Source: Bacillota bacterium | Lineage (GTDB): Bacteria > Bacillota > Clostridia > Lachnospirales > Lachnospiraceae | Direction: 5' to 3' | Length of the DNA: 13,185 nucleotides | Assembly (NCBI GenBank): GCA_023413555.1 | Contig: JAEZPG010000040.1 | Location: 1-13,185, forward strand | The notes under the pieces: generated by a model | Database searches by the model: none | Seen by the model: the letters and a program-made list of their open reading frames with translations, nothing else | What the model was told of the DNA's origin: nothing | Position numbers and translations under genes: made by a program | Shown here: in pieces, positions 1-7,507 of the stretch | Layout of the letters: each line of letters opens with the position of its first letter | Position numbering within the stretch: position 1 is the stretch's first letter

Positions 1-63
1 TAGCCTATTTTCTCTTCATCTAGTTGTACTATATAATTTTATCCAAAATATTTAATTTACCTA

Positions 64-91
64 TTGACAATTACTGTATAAGTAATATAAT
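64..91 (+). promoter_or_regulatory. Consensus sigma-A promoter of the TetR-family gene
   Basis: TTGACA at 64-69 and TATAAT at 86-91 are both perfect consensus hexamers separated by 16 bp. They lie about 50 bp upstream of the ATG at 141. The start of transcription would fall near 97-99, inside the dyad that begins at 91, which fits repression by the encoded regulator. I see no gene in bases 1-63. Confidence 0.8.
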
Positions 92-118
92 TAACCTAAC
101 AACTGTTTGGTTTGTTAA
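91..118. promoter_or_regulatory. Predicted TetR-family operator O1 (autoregulatory)
   Basis: An imperfect 28-bp dyad with outer arms TTAAC/GTTAA and inner CAA/TTG half-sites. Its first 22 bases (91-112) match the site at 755-776 in 17 positions. It abuts the -10 box and covers the predicted transcription start, the usual place for a self-repressing TetR-type protein. That the product of the next gene binds it is inference. Confidence 0.6.
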
Positions 119-140
119 TTCAAACATATGAGGAGGAACA

Positions 141-734
141 ATGAGACAAGGATCCTTTACAAAAGAACGAATTTATCAGGTAGCATTAAATATATTTGCT
201 GAAAGCGGATATGAAGGTGCCCGTATAGATAAGATTGCAGCAGAAGTTGGCATTAATAAGGCTTCCCTATATTTTCATTTCAAAAGTAAGGAGGAGCTCT
301 TTAAACAGCTGTTTCATAACATTATAAATAAGTATCGAGATAAAATGAAGATGATTGTGACAGACGATAAAGATCTGCCTATAAAAGATCATTTAAAATC
401 AATCTATACGGAATACCTGGACTATAATTGGGGCAATGCAGAGATGGAATTTTGGAACAGAATATATTATCTTCCACCTCCATTTCTAAGAGATGAGATA
501 ATATCCATTACCTCGGATACAAAAAAAGAGTTTGTCTCCGATTTAGCAAAGATTATGGACAAAGCAATATTGCGTAAGGAACTTCAAGAGTTAGATCCCA
601 ATCACATGGCAAATACTTTCTATTATGTATTAACCTGCATTGACTTATCTGCAAATCTAATGAAAAAAGAAGATGCGATTCGTGATATGGAATATTGTTT
701 TGAGGTAATATGGGCAGGAATAAAAGGTAGATAG
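141..734 (+). CDS. TetR/AcrR-family transcriptional repressor
   Basis: A 197-residue DNA-binding regulator of normal TetR length. The N-terminal helix-turn-helix domain spans about residues 7-55; the recognition region reads IAAEVGINKASLYFHF at about 32-47, followed by the typical K-S-K-E-E-L-F. The rest (about 65-197) is helical and variable, as expected for the ligand-binding and dimerisation domain, and does not reveal the ligand. The start is fixed by AGGAGG at 131-136, four bases before the ATG. The gene lies 65 bp upstream of an aldo/keto reductase gene on the same strand. Both genes carry a copy of the same dyad in their promoters, so the protein probably represses itself and the reductase until a reactive or toxic carbonyl compound, or another effector, binds. 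Family call is firm; target and ligand are inferred. Confidence 0.9.
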   Translation: MRQGSFTKERIYQVALNIFAESGYEGARIDKIAAEVGINKASLYFHFKSKEELFKQLFHNIINKYRDKMKMIVTDDKDLPIKDHLKSIYTEYLDYNWGNAEMEFWNRIYYLPPPFLRDEIISITSDTKKEFVSDLAKIMDKAILRKELQELDPNHMANTFYYVLTCIDLSANLMKKEDAIRDMEYCFEVIWAGIKGR

Positions 735-754
735 ATACCTTTTATTTTTCCCAT

Positions 755-782
755 TTAACCTACCAAATAGTTGGTATATAAT
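755..782 (+). promoter_or_regulatory. Promoter of the aldo/keto reductase gene with embedded operator O2
   Basis: A perfect dyad TACCAA-ATAG-TTGGTA occupies 761-776. It exactly fills the 16-bp spacer between a weak -35 (TTAACC, 755-760) and a consensus -10 (TATAAT, 777-782). A repressor bound here would exclude RNA polymerase. The 22 bases 755-776 match the dyad in front of the tetR-type gene (91-112) at 17 positions. The -35 is poor (4 of 6), so the promoter may be weak even when free of repressor. Confidence 0.6.
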
Positions 783-799
783 TTGAAGGAGGTAGTAAT

Positions 800-1777
800 A
801 TGGAACAAAGAGTATTAGGTCAATCAGGCATTAAGGTTAGTCCAATGGGGCTTGGATGCTGGGCAATCGGTGGCCAATTCTACATGGATAATATGATTGA
901 CGGATATGGAAATACGGATGACAAAATGTCAATTGCAGCAATTCACGCAGCTTTAGAATTGGGCGTAAACTACATTGATACTGCAGATGCGTATGGCATT
1001 GGACATAGTGAATCTTTAATTGGCGAGGCTCTGATGGGTCGTAGATCACAGGTAGTCATTTCTACCAAGTTTGGTTATCTGGGAAATGAAGCCACAAAAA
1101 CCTTGCAGGGCTATAACGTTACTCCTGCTTACATAGAACGTGCCTGTGAAGCTTCTCTTAAAAGACTTCGAACGGACTATATCGATTTGTATCTTTTGCA
1201 TGTATGGGAAATTGCTCTTACAGAGATTGATCCTGTCATTGATACTTTGGAAAAACTTGTTCGTCAGGGCAAAATTAGAACCTATGGATGGAGTACAGAC
1301 ATAAGCCACGGAGCTAAAATATTTGCAGAGCAGAAAAATTGTTCTGCTATCGAACAACAATTAAATGTTTTCACCGGCAATGATGAGATTCTCACCATGT
1401 GCGAGAACAAAGGACTGGCAAGTATTAATCGCACTCCATTAGCCATGGGGATATTAAGTGGTAAATATACGAAAGATTCCTATGTTACCAAAGAGGATGT
1501 TCGCGGGGCCGGACATAGTTGGGCAGAAGACTGCTTTAAGAATGGAAAACCTAATCCTGAGGCTTTAAATAAACTAAATGCCATCCGTGATATCTTAACC
1601 AGTGATGGCAGAACTCTAGTGCAGGGTTCTCTAGCCTTTATTTGGGCAAAAAGCGGTGTCACCGTACCAATTCCTGGTTTTAAAACAGTACAACAGATTG
1701 AGGAAAATGCCAAAGCTATGGATTTTGGTCCGCTTACACCTGCGCAAATGAAAGAGATTGATGCACTATTGAAGTAA
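800..1777 (+). CDS. Aldo/keto reductase family oxidoreductase
   Basis: A 325-residue cytosolic TIM-barrel oxidoreductase, expected to reduce an aldehyde or ketone with NAD(P)H or the reverse. The N-terminus (LGQSGIKVSPMGLGCWAIGG) is typical of the family. The catalytic tetrad is visible: D60 and Y65 (in YIDTADAYG), K90 (in ISTKFGY) and H134 (in LYLLHVW). The C-terminal nucleotide-binding stretch VPIPGFKTVQQIEENAKAM is present near residues 290-310, and length is normal. AAGGAGGT at 786-793, six bases before the ATG, fixes the start. It is the second gene of a TetR-regulated pair with its own promoter and operator. The substrate cannot be told; the sugar-utilisation genes that follow are on the opposite strand behind a terminator, so a link with them is not implied. 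Confidence 0.92.
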   Translation: MEQRVLGQSGIKVSPMGLGCWAIGGQFYMDNMIDGYGNTDDKMSIAAIHAALELGVNYIDTADAYGIGHSESLIGEALMGRRSQVVISTKFGYLGNEATKTLQGYNVTPAYIERACEASLKRLRTDYIDLYLLHVWEIALTEIDPVIDTLEKLVRQGKIRTYGWSTDISHGAKIFAEQKNCSAIEQQLNVFTGNDEILTMCENKGLASINRTPLAMGILSGKYTKDSYVTKEDVRGAGHSWAEDCFKNGKPNPEALNKLNAIRDILTSDGRTLVQGSLAFIWAKSGVTVPIPGFKTVQQIEENAKAMDFGPLTPAQMKEIDALLK

Positions 1778-1884
1778 TTTTAATCAAGTATGGACATAAT
1801 TTGGGTATTGTGAAAGATTCATTGTTTAAACTGATAGTATTTAACCATAGCGATTTCATAACACAAGAATATATTGATACAACT

Positions 1885-1909
1885 AATGGGTGCATACGCA
1901 CCCATTTTT
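1885..1909. terminator. Intrinsic terminator between convergent genes
   Basis: A 9-bp perfect stem (AATGGGTGC / GCACCCATT) with loop ATAC, running into TTTTT on the plus strand, so it best terminates the aldo/keto reductase transcript. It lies only 13 bp past the rhaA stop on the other strand, where the T tract is weaker (TTAGTTGT), so it may act in both directions. The stretch 1778-1884 holds nothing else that I recognise. Confidence 0.75.
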
Positions 1910-1922
1910 AGTTATCCTACCC

Positions 1923-3182
1923 TTATCGATTTGCAAGTACTTCTTTCTCATATGCCTCAATTTCTTTAAACCAGCTTTGATTTTCCACCACTCCACACTG
2001 TCTGCAGTATTCCATCCATACATCACCAAATGGATATGTCTTGATTTCCTCCTGTAGCATCATAAGTTCAGTTAATCTATTCTCATCCTGTAATTTTATT
2101 AATAATTCATTCGGTGTACATAATGCACTTAATAAAGCCTTCTGCCAACTACGGAAGCCAATGGTCCATGCCGCAACCCGATTAATACTTGCATCAAAAT
2201 AATCTAATGCCATATTGACACGATGAAGCGCATTATTACGAATTATTTCCTTTGCCATCTCTTTTGTTTCATCATCAAACAATACGACATGATCTGAATC
2301 CCAGCGTACTGGTCTTGTGATATGAAGTGCAATTTCCGGATAGAAACACAAAAGTGCTGGAATCTTATCCGATACCACTTCAGTCGGATGGTAATGGCCA
2401 TTATCCATTAGTGGCATACATTTATCTGCATGTGCCGCTGCAAAACTTAAGGTGAACTCTGCAGAACCGACGGTATAGGACTCTACACCAATTCCAAAAA
2501 CCTTTGACTCTACACATGGTTTTACCAATTGAAAATCATATGGTTCAGACAATATTTGCTCAATGGAATCTTTATAACGCATTCTTGGTCCCATTCGATC
2601 AGCAGGAATATCCTTATATCCGTCACCAGTCCATATATTCATGACACATGGGATACCCGTCTCTTTAGCAAAGTACTCAGAGATACGGATACATGCCTTA
2701 CCATGTCGAATCCAGAAATTTCTGATTTCTTCATCTGGACTAGAAAGTGTTAGTCCATCCTTCACCTTTTTATGAGAGAAAAAGGTAGGATTAAAATCAA
2801 TACCAAGATTATGTTTTTTTGCAAATACCACCCACTTTTCAAAGTGCTTTGGCTCAAGCTTATCGCGGTCTACAAACTCACCCTTATTGAAAATAGCATA
2901 GCATGCATGTAGATTCAATTTAATCTTACCAGGACATAATTCCATGACTTTTTCCATGTCTTCCATCAGTTCTTCTGGTGTCCTTGCCTTTCCAGGATAA
3001 TTTCCAGTTGTCTGAATGCCACCTGTCAGTGGTCCATCGTGATCAAAACCTGTCACATCATCTCCCTGCCAACAGTGAAGAGAGACTGGTATTTCTTTAA
3101 GTTTGGCAATCGCTGCATCCGTATCTACTCCAATACTTTGATACAGCTCTCTTGCTGTTTCATAACGTTCTTTTGCTGTCAT
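1923..3182 (-). CDS. rhaA: L-rhamnose isomerase
   Basis: Cytosolic, metal-dependent enzyme (EC 5.3.1.14) that converts L-rhamnose to L-rhamnulose, the first step of rhamnose catabolism. The 419-residue product has the normal length. Typical motifs are VSLHCWQGDDVTGFD (about 33-47), GVESYTVGS (232-240), MDNGHYHPTE (259-268) and HITRPVRWDSDHVV (287-300). E234, D260, H263, H287, D295, D297 and D327 stand where the metal ligands of the E. coli enzyme lie, with a steady offset of seven residues from D260 onward. AAGGAG eight bases ahead of the ATG supports the start. It is the last gene of the unit, 38 bp downstream of rhaB. No rhamnulose-1-phosphate aldolase gene follows; the unit ends at the terminator near 1900. 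Confidence 0.97.
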   Translation of the reverse strand: MTAKERYETARELYQSIGVDTDAAIAKLKEIPVSLHCWQGDDVTGFDHDGPLTGGIQTTGNYPGKARTPEELMEDMEKVMELCPGKIKLNLHACYAIFNKGEFVDRDKLEPKHFEKWVVFAKKHNLGIDFNPTFFSHKKVKDGLTLSSPDEEIRNFWIRHGKACIRISEYFAKETGIPCVMNIWTGDGYKDIPADRMGPRMRYKDSIEQILSEPYDFQLVKPCVESKVFGIGVESYTVGSAEFTLSFAAAHADKCMPLMDNGHYHPTEVVSDKIPALLCFYPEIALHITRPVRWDSDHVVLFDDETKEMAKEIIRNNALHRVNMALDYFDASINRVAAWTIGFRSWQKALLSALCTPNELLIKLQDENRLTELMMLQEEIKTYPFGDVWMEYCRQCGVVENQSWFKEIEAYEKEVLANR

Positions 3183-3220
3183 CTCGTTTTCTCCTTATAT
3201 TCTTGTTATACTTTTGTTCC

Positions 3221-4624
3221 TTATTTTGATGGATATATGCCTATTTCAAAGGAATGATATACACTAGTTCGCGCATCTTGTAGATTCTTAAACACCCCAT
3301 CTGCAATCATTTGAGCCACTAGATTACCTATTGCCGTTGCTTCCGTCGGTCCTGCATAAACGGGTCTGTTTGTATACTTTGCAGTAAGCTGATTTAAATA
3401 GGATGCATTGGCACCACCACCAATAACATGGATTTTGTCATATCGTTTTCCTGTAATCTCTTCAATTTCATCTATTGTTTCTGCATAGCATTTAGCCAGG
3501 CTGTTATAGATGACAGATGCTACCGCTGCTATTCCCTGTGGTTTTTCCTGCCCACACTCCTCACATGCTTTCTGTATTTCATTTGTCATGTTATCTGGAG
3601 CCAGAAACCTAGAATCATTGCAGTCTACGATAGATGTTATCTTCTCCTTTGAGGCCAATGAACAGATAGTCCCAAAATCCATATCCTTAGCAATTTCTTT
3701 TTTCACTGACTGTATCATCCAGAGGCCCATAATATTCTTCAAATACCGGAAACGATAATCATATCCGCCTTCATTGGTCAGATTACTATGCATGCTTTTT
3801 AGGGAATAGTTAGCAGTAGGCAGCTCTGTTCCCATGAGAGACCAAGTCCCAGAACTGATATACAATACATTCTGATCATTACTTGGTACAGCCATCACTG
3901 CTGAACCGGTATCATGTGTGGCTGGAAGCACTACCTTGCAGTTATATCCAATTTCCTGTCTAATTTCCTGTGTCAATTCACCCAGCTCACTGCCAGGTAC
4001 ACTGATTGGCTGAAAAATATGTGCTGGATACCCAAGGGCTTCAATCAGTTCATGATCCCAATCTTTTGTTATAGGGCTGACCAGTTGGGTTGTGGTTGCA
4101 TTAGTATACTCGGCCACTGCTGTTCCAGTCAGAAGATAGTGAAAATAATCTGGTATCATCAACATTTTCTTTGCTCTACTTAATTCCTTAGGTCTTCGCT
4201 TCTTCAGAGACATCAACTGATAGATTGTATTGAACAGTTGCTTTTGAATACCAGTCCTCTGATATAGTTCTTCCTCTTGTATACACCGATATACCTCTAT
4301 ATCCATACCAACTGTTCTATCGTCCCGATAGGCAACAGCATTACCAATTCGTTTATTTTTCTCATCCAGAAGAACAAAATCTACAGCCCAAGTATCAATC
4401 CCTACACTGACCGGTATTTTACCAAGCTCTCTGCACTTCTTCATTCCCGTCTTGATTTCCTCAAACAACTGATCCACATCCCATACTAGCTCATCCTCTA
4501 GTCTTATCATCCCATTAGGAAAGCGATGGATTTCCTCTAGAATTATTTTTCCATTCTCCAGATGTGAAAGGATATGCCGTCCACTGGATGCACCAATATC
4601 AATCGCTAAATAATATTTTTCCAT
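3221..4624 (-). CDS. rhaB: Rhamnulokinase (FGGY family)
   Basis: Cytosolic sugar kinase (EC 2.7.1.5) that phosphorylates L-rhamnulose at O1 with ATP, following RhaA. At 467 residues it has the normal length. The N-terminal ATPase-fold motif is YLAIDIGASSGRHIL (residues 5-19; rhamnulokinases have A-S-S-G-R where most relatives have T-x-K). D238 in PATHDTGSAV is the expected catalytic base, ISSGTWSLMG (256-265) is the second phosphate loop, and IHVIGGGANASYLNQ is the C-terminal nucleotide-binding signature. GGAGG lies seven bases before the ATG. It is the first gene of a two-gene rhaBA unit; the araC-type gene upstream is separated by a terminator and a short regulatory gap. Assignment is strong because the neighbour is rhaA. 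Confidence 0.95.
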   Translation of the reverse strand: MEKYYLAIDIGASSGRHILSHLENGKIILEEIHRFPNGMIRLEDELVWDVDQLFEEIKTGMKKCRELGKIPVSVGIDTWAVDFVLLDEKNKRIGNAVAYRDDRTVGMDIEVYRCIQEEELYQRTGIQKQLFNTIYQLMSLKKRRPKELSRAKKMLMIPDYFHYLLTGTAVAEYTNATTTQLVSPITKDWDHELIEALGYPAHIFQPISVPGSELGELTQEIRQEIGYNCKVVLPATHDTGSAVMAVPSNDQNVLYISSGTWSLMGTELPTANYSLKSMHSNLTNEGGYDYRFRYLKNIMGLWMIQSVKKEIAKDMDFGTICSLASKEKITSIVDCNDSRFLAPDNMTNEIQKACEECGQEKPQGIAAVASVIYNSLAKCYAETIDEIEEITGKRYDKIHVIGGGANASYLNQLTAKYTNRPVYAGPTEATAIGNLVAQMIADGVFKNLQDARTSVYHSFEIGIYPSK

Positions 4625-4643
4625 TGCGATCCTCCAATCCTAA

Positions 4644-4682
4644 ATCTATTTCTATGTGTTTATCATACAATTAAATAGAGAC
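4644..4682 (-). promoter_or_regulatory. Putative rhaBA control region
   Basis: Short gap upstream of rhaB. A TATGAT -10-like hexamer (minus strand, 4667-4662) lacks a good -35, as is usual for promoters that need an activator. It sits between the arms of a 7-bp inverted repeat, TCTATTT (4645-4651) and AAATAGA (4673-4679). The same AAATAG/CTATTT half-sites occur upstream of the araC-type gene at 5871-5886. In AT-rich DNA such repeats arise by chance, so the operator call is tentative. Confidence 0.35.
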
Positions 4683-4718
4683 AAAAAAAAGAACACCATT
4701 TGTTTAAAAAAGTGTCCT
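4683..4718 (-). terminator. Intrinsic terminator at the 3' end of the araC-type gene
   Basis: On the minus strand AGGACAC (4718-4712) pairs with GTGTTCT (4696-4690), including one G-U pair, around a 15-base loop, followed by eight T. The 5' arm begins on the stop codon itself (4720-4718). It separates the regulator transcript from rhaBA. The large AT-rich loop makes it weaker than the other terminators here. Confidence 0.6.
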
Positions 4719-5686
4719 TATTTGTAGCTTAATCTATATTTTCTTGGTGTAGTACCAAATCTATTTTGAAAGATACGATGAAAATAACTGATATTGTCAT
4801 AACCAACTGCCAAACCTATGTCTGATATGGACATAGAGGTAGTCGTGAGTAGATAGGCTGCCTGATTCAATCTCTTTGTCTGAAGCAGTTCCGTGTATGT
4901 CTTGCCAGTAAGCTTCTTGATTTCTTTTGACAACCAAAATAAATCATAATTAAGTTGTTTTGCCAACTGTGATAATTCTCCACTACGGTATTGCTCTTCA
5001 ATATAACTTAATACTTTAAGAACTAGCTTCTGTGAGTCACTAGTTGCATCCGTTTCCAGTTTGTCCATATGGTTCATAAGCTGGAGAAAAAGTAATCCCA
5101 TAGTAGCCTGATTAATGCTTCTTTTATTGGGCTGCTTATATACGATAGTCCATATTAAGTTCTCTATCAGATTCTGTACAGGGAGAATATCCGCTACCTT
5201 AAAATGCATATATCCAGAAGTCTCATTTTTCCCACGTAGACAATCTATAACAAAGTCCCGAAGCTGATTCTCCTCATCTTCAATCATTCTTAATTCATAA
5301 TCAAAAAATTCCGGTAAAATAATAAAATTAACTGCGATATCATTTTCCCCTGCAGGAAGTATTTCCTGGGTGGCCCTCTGATTCAGAATCAGCAGTTCCC
5401 CTTGATCAAGGATGACATCTTCATTATTAATAATATGATGTGTGCTTCCTTGGCACATAAAAATCATTTCAATATAATTATGTGAATGTCTTGGGAAGTG
5501 AACAAATCTCGTATGAGTTCTAACAGATATCAGCTTCCCTGCCTCTAACAGCTTTTCTGCATCTATAACATCATCTGTGGCTGACATATACAAGTCTTTA
5601 TCAATTCCATTGTTTCCGTCTAATATTTTCTGCTCCTCAGGTGTTACCTTCTGTAACTCTGCTAATAGTTCTTTCATCATAGTCAT
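4718..5686 (-). CDS. AraC-family transcriptional regulator of the rhamnose genes
   Basis: A 322-residue cytosolic activator. The N-terminal cupin-type sensor domain covers about residues 50-120 (RFVHFPRHSHNYIEMIFMCQG, then DQGELLILNQ). The C-terminal double helix-turn-helix AraC domain lies at about 220-320, with LSQLAKQLNYDLFWLSKEIKKLTG and the signature SISDIGLAVGYDNISYFHRIFQNRFGTTPRKYR split over both helices. The longest reading starts at 5686, but AAGGA (5694-5690) is only three bases from that ATG and nine from the third-codon ATG at 5680, so translation more likely starts at 5680. It lies directly upstream of rhaBA on the same strand and probably activates it in response to rhamnose, as RhaS/RhaR do in enteric bacteria. 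I do not assign rhaR because the role is inferred from position only. Confidence 0.88.
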   Translation of the reverse strand: MTMMKELLAELQKVTPEEQKILDGNNGIDKDLYMSATDDVIDAEKLLEAGKLISVRTHTRFVHFPRHSHNYIEMIFMCQGSTHHIINNEDVILDQGELLILNQRATQEILPAGENDIAVNFIILPEFFDYELRMIEDEENQLRDFVIDCLRGKNETSGYMHFKVADILPVQNLIENLIWTIVYKQPNKRSINQATMGLLFLQLMNHMDKLETDATSDSQKLVLKVLSYIEEQYRSGELSQLAKQLNYDLFWLSKEIKKLTGKTYTELLQTKRLNQAAYLLTTTSMSISDIGLAVGYDNISYFHRIFQNRFGTTPRKYRLSYK

Positions 5687-5689
5687 TCA

Positions 5690-5694
5690 TCCTT
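5690..5694 (-). promoter_or_regulatory. Ribosome binding site that favours the start at 5680 for the araC-type gene
   Basis: AAGGA on the minus strand. It is three bases from the first ATG (5686) and nine bases from the ATG at 5680. The latter is the normal spacing, so the first two codons of the longest reading are probably not translated. Confidence 0.5.
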
Positions 5695-5710
5695 ATTGTT
5701 ATATATGTAT

Positions 5711-5739
5711 ATTATATCAAGCCCATATATTGTAATCAA
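5711..5739 (-). promoter_or_regulatory. Promoter of the araC-type gene
   Basis: On the minus strand TTGATT (5739-5734), a 17-bp spacer and TATAAT (5716-5711). Transcription would start near 5704, leaving a leader of about 20-25 bases before the start codon. This is consistent with steady expression independent of the upstream operon, which ends at a hairpin. Confidence 0.7.
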
Positions 5740-5935
5740 TATTTAAAAAATTGTATTTATCACGAGAATCCGTACTCCTAGGGTTTCAGGACAAAACACT
5801 TTTTGTAGCAAGCATCTCTGTTTCCTTATTGATATGGTATCTGTAACTAAGTCACTTACAATGCAAAGTAAAATAGTATTCTATTTTAAATATAGGAAGA
5901 CATTCGATACAAATGTATGTATACACTAAATTAAC

Positions 5936-5982
5936 AATAGATGTCTTACATCAATACAATTACTTGATGTAAGACATCTATT
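5936..5982 (-). terminator. 19-bp perfect hairpin at the end of the sugar operon
   Basis: Two perfect 19-base arms (5936-5954 and 5964-5982; core ATGTCTTACATCAA and its complement) around a nine-base loop. It lies 47 bp past the kinase stop codon. On the minus strand it is followed by GTTAATTTAG, T-rich but not a clean T tract. It is most simply the operon terminator, but the unusually long perfect stem could also protect the mRNA 3' end. Confidence 0.65.
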
Positions 5983-6029
5983 CGTGATTATAAAGAATAA
6001 AATTTGATAATACCTTATATTAATTATGC

Positions 6030-7505
6030 TTATTCCAGTTTGCTTATTACTGGATAGAAATTGCAATACTTTAAATAGAATGCGTTATAATATTTTACGG
6101 ATTTCTCATTTGGTTTATAGATAATACACTTTTCTGAACTCTGCAAGGCATTCGTAAATGTTTGGTAGTTTGGTAAGATACCCTTGTCAATCATTACTGC
6201 CGCCGCGATTGCCACAGAGGGCAAAAATTCACTATTGTTATATACAAGTACCTCATGATTTAACATGTCCGACAAAATCTGGCACCACACCACACATCGC
6301 CCACCACCACCTATGATAGATATCTTGTTAGGCTTACGTCCTATACTTTCCATTCCTTGTCGAATAGAATATGCCACACCTTCCAAACATGCTCTTGCCA
6401 TATCCTGCTTTGTTGTCTCTGGTGTTATCCCAATATAACTACCTTTAATATTAGCATCCATAATAGGGAATCTTTCGCCTGCAATATAGGGAAGGAACAT
6501 AACCCCATTGCTTCCAACACTACTATTCTCAAGTAGTTCATTGATATGTTCATATTTATGATCCTGCATGTGATCAGGTGTTAATGTTTTGCTTATCCAT
6601 TTATGCACATTTCCTGCATTTAGGAATGGTACAACATTAATATACAAATCTTGTTGAATCGCTGCAAGGTTAAATACCCCTTGTCGATTCAATACATCAT
6701 TGGAAACGCAGGCAATCCAACCGGAGGTTCCAAGATTAACATTATATTCACCATCTTGGGAAATCCCACTTGCCAAAGTAGTTGCACCTGCATCCCCTGT
6801 TCCAATATAAACAGGTGTCCCCGCTTCATAACCGCTTACTAAAGCTCCCTTCTCAGTAATTACACCTGCTTTTTCATCTGTATAGGCTAAACGAGGCAAT
6901 AATTCTGAATGCAATTGCAGTACATCTACCCAATTTATCATCCATTTTTTTCTATGGATGTCCATGAGACCCGTTGTTGCACCCGTAGTAACATCTGATA
7001 CATGGCAATTGGTAAGTTTGGCAATGATGTAATCTTTCGAACTAAATAGTACCTTATAAATTGTTTGATATACATCCGGCTTATTCTGCTTTATCCAAAG
7101 TAATTTAGCAAAAGGGATAGAACCATTAAAGTCATTTCCAGTAATATTGGAAATACTATCATAGCCAATGATACTGGCTATTTCTCTTGCCTGTAGTTCT
7201 GCCCGACCATCGGAGTAAAGAATGGCATGATCAATTGCATTATTCTCACGATCCACTAAAATGATGTCCTGCATCTGACCACTCATAATAATACCAATAA
7301 TATCAGACTTGTTATACTGCAAAACCATACTTTGTGAAATTTTGATAAAGGCATCGTACCAATCATCGGGATTTTGTTCTTTCATGTCGCCATTAAATAT
7401 TGTTTCAATATCCTGGCTATCCGAATAGACTGGTTCTCCATTTTCTGAGACGAGAACCCCCTTAACTGCAGTTGTCCCTATATCAAATGTTGCAATATAT
7501 CTCAT
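6030..7505 (-). CDS. FGGY-family sugar kinase, xylulokinase-like
   Basis: A 491-residue cytosolic kinase expected to phosphorylate an imported sugar or polyol with ATP. It resembles XylB throughout: FDIGTTAVKG (7-16), SGQMQD (75-80), AILYSDGRAELQ (94-105), the catalytic aspartate D238 in YIGTGDAGATTLASG, NLGTSGWI (257-264), LPYIAGERFPIMD (338-350) and IIGGGGRCVVWCQILSD (397-413). E. coli XylB has M77-H78 in the substrate site; here the pair is M78-Q79, so the substrate may differ from D-xylulose. The gene is the last of the six-gene operon, two bases after the TrpA-like gene; its GAGG ribosome binding site overlaps that gene's last codons. No xylose isomerase is present. Family call is strong, substrate unknown; a role like LsrK or another ketose kinase is possible. 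Confidence 0.88.
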   Translation of the reverse strand: MRYIATFDIGTTAVKGVLVSENGEPVYSDSQDIETIFNGDMKEQNPDDWYDAFIKISQSMVLQYNKSDIIGIIMSGQMQDIILVDRENNAIDHAILYSDGRAELQAREIASIIGYDSISNITGNDFNGSIPFAKLLWIKQNKPDVYQTIYKVLFSSKDYIIAKLTNCHVSDVTTGATTGLMDIHRKKWMINWVDVLQLHSELLPRLAYTDEKAGVITEKGALVSGYEAGTPVYIGTGDAGATTLASGISQDGEYNVNLGTSGWIACVSNDVLNRQGVFNLAAIQQDLYINVVPFLNAGNVHKWISKTLTPDHMQDHKYEHINELLENSSVGSNGVMFLPYIAGERFPIMDANIKGSYIGITPETTKQDMARACLEGVAYSIRQGMESIGRKPNKISIIGGGGRCVVWCQILSDMLNHEVLVYNNSEFLPSVAIAAAVMIDKGILPNYQTFTNALQSSEKCIIYKPNEKSVKYYNAFYLKYCNFYPVISKLE

Positions 7506-7507
7506 TC

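Larger units (their letters stand above)
5687..6029. other. Non-coding region between the six-gene sugar operon and the araC-type gene
   Basis: 343 bases without a gene. It holds the araC-type promoter (5711-5739), an AT-only-armed hairpin TAAAATAG/CTATTTTA (5869-5888) and the long hairpin at 5936-5982. In 5740-5868 I see no riboswitch, small ORF with a ribosome binding site, or RNA gene. The mixed repeats around 5901-5926 (ACATT/AATGT, GTATAC) are unexplained. Confidence 0.6.

Noticed and set aside
837..1713. Three open frames on the minus strand within the aldo/keto reductase gene
   Set aside because: All are antisense to a gene with intact catalytic residues, and none has a convincing start region.
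5869..5888. Hairpin TAAAATAG-TATT-CTATTTTA as a terminator
   Set aside because: The stem is almost all A-T and has no T tract; it is too weak and lies past the better hairpin at 5936-5982.
5740..5935. Possible riboswitch or small RNA upstream of the araC-type gene
   Set aside because: Only weak AT-rich hairpins are visible and no known riboswitch core was recognised. A covariance-model search would decide.
6030..7505. Calling the kinase xylB or lsrK
   Set aside because: The family is clear, but the substrate-site motif differs from XylB and there is no xylose isomerase or LsrF, so neither symbol is justified.
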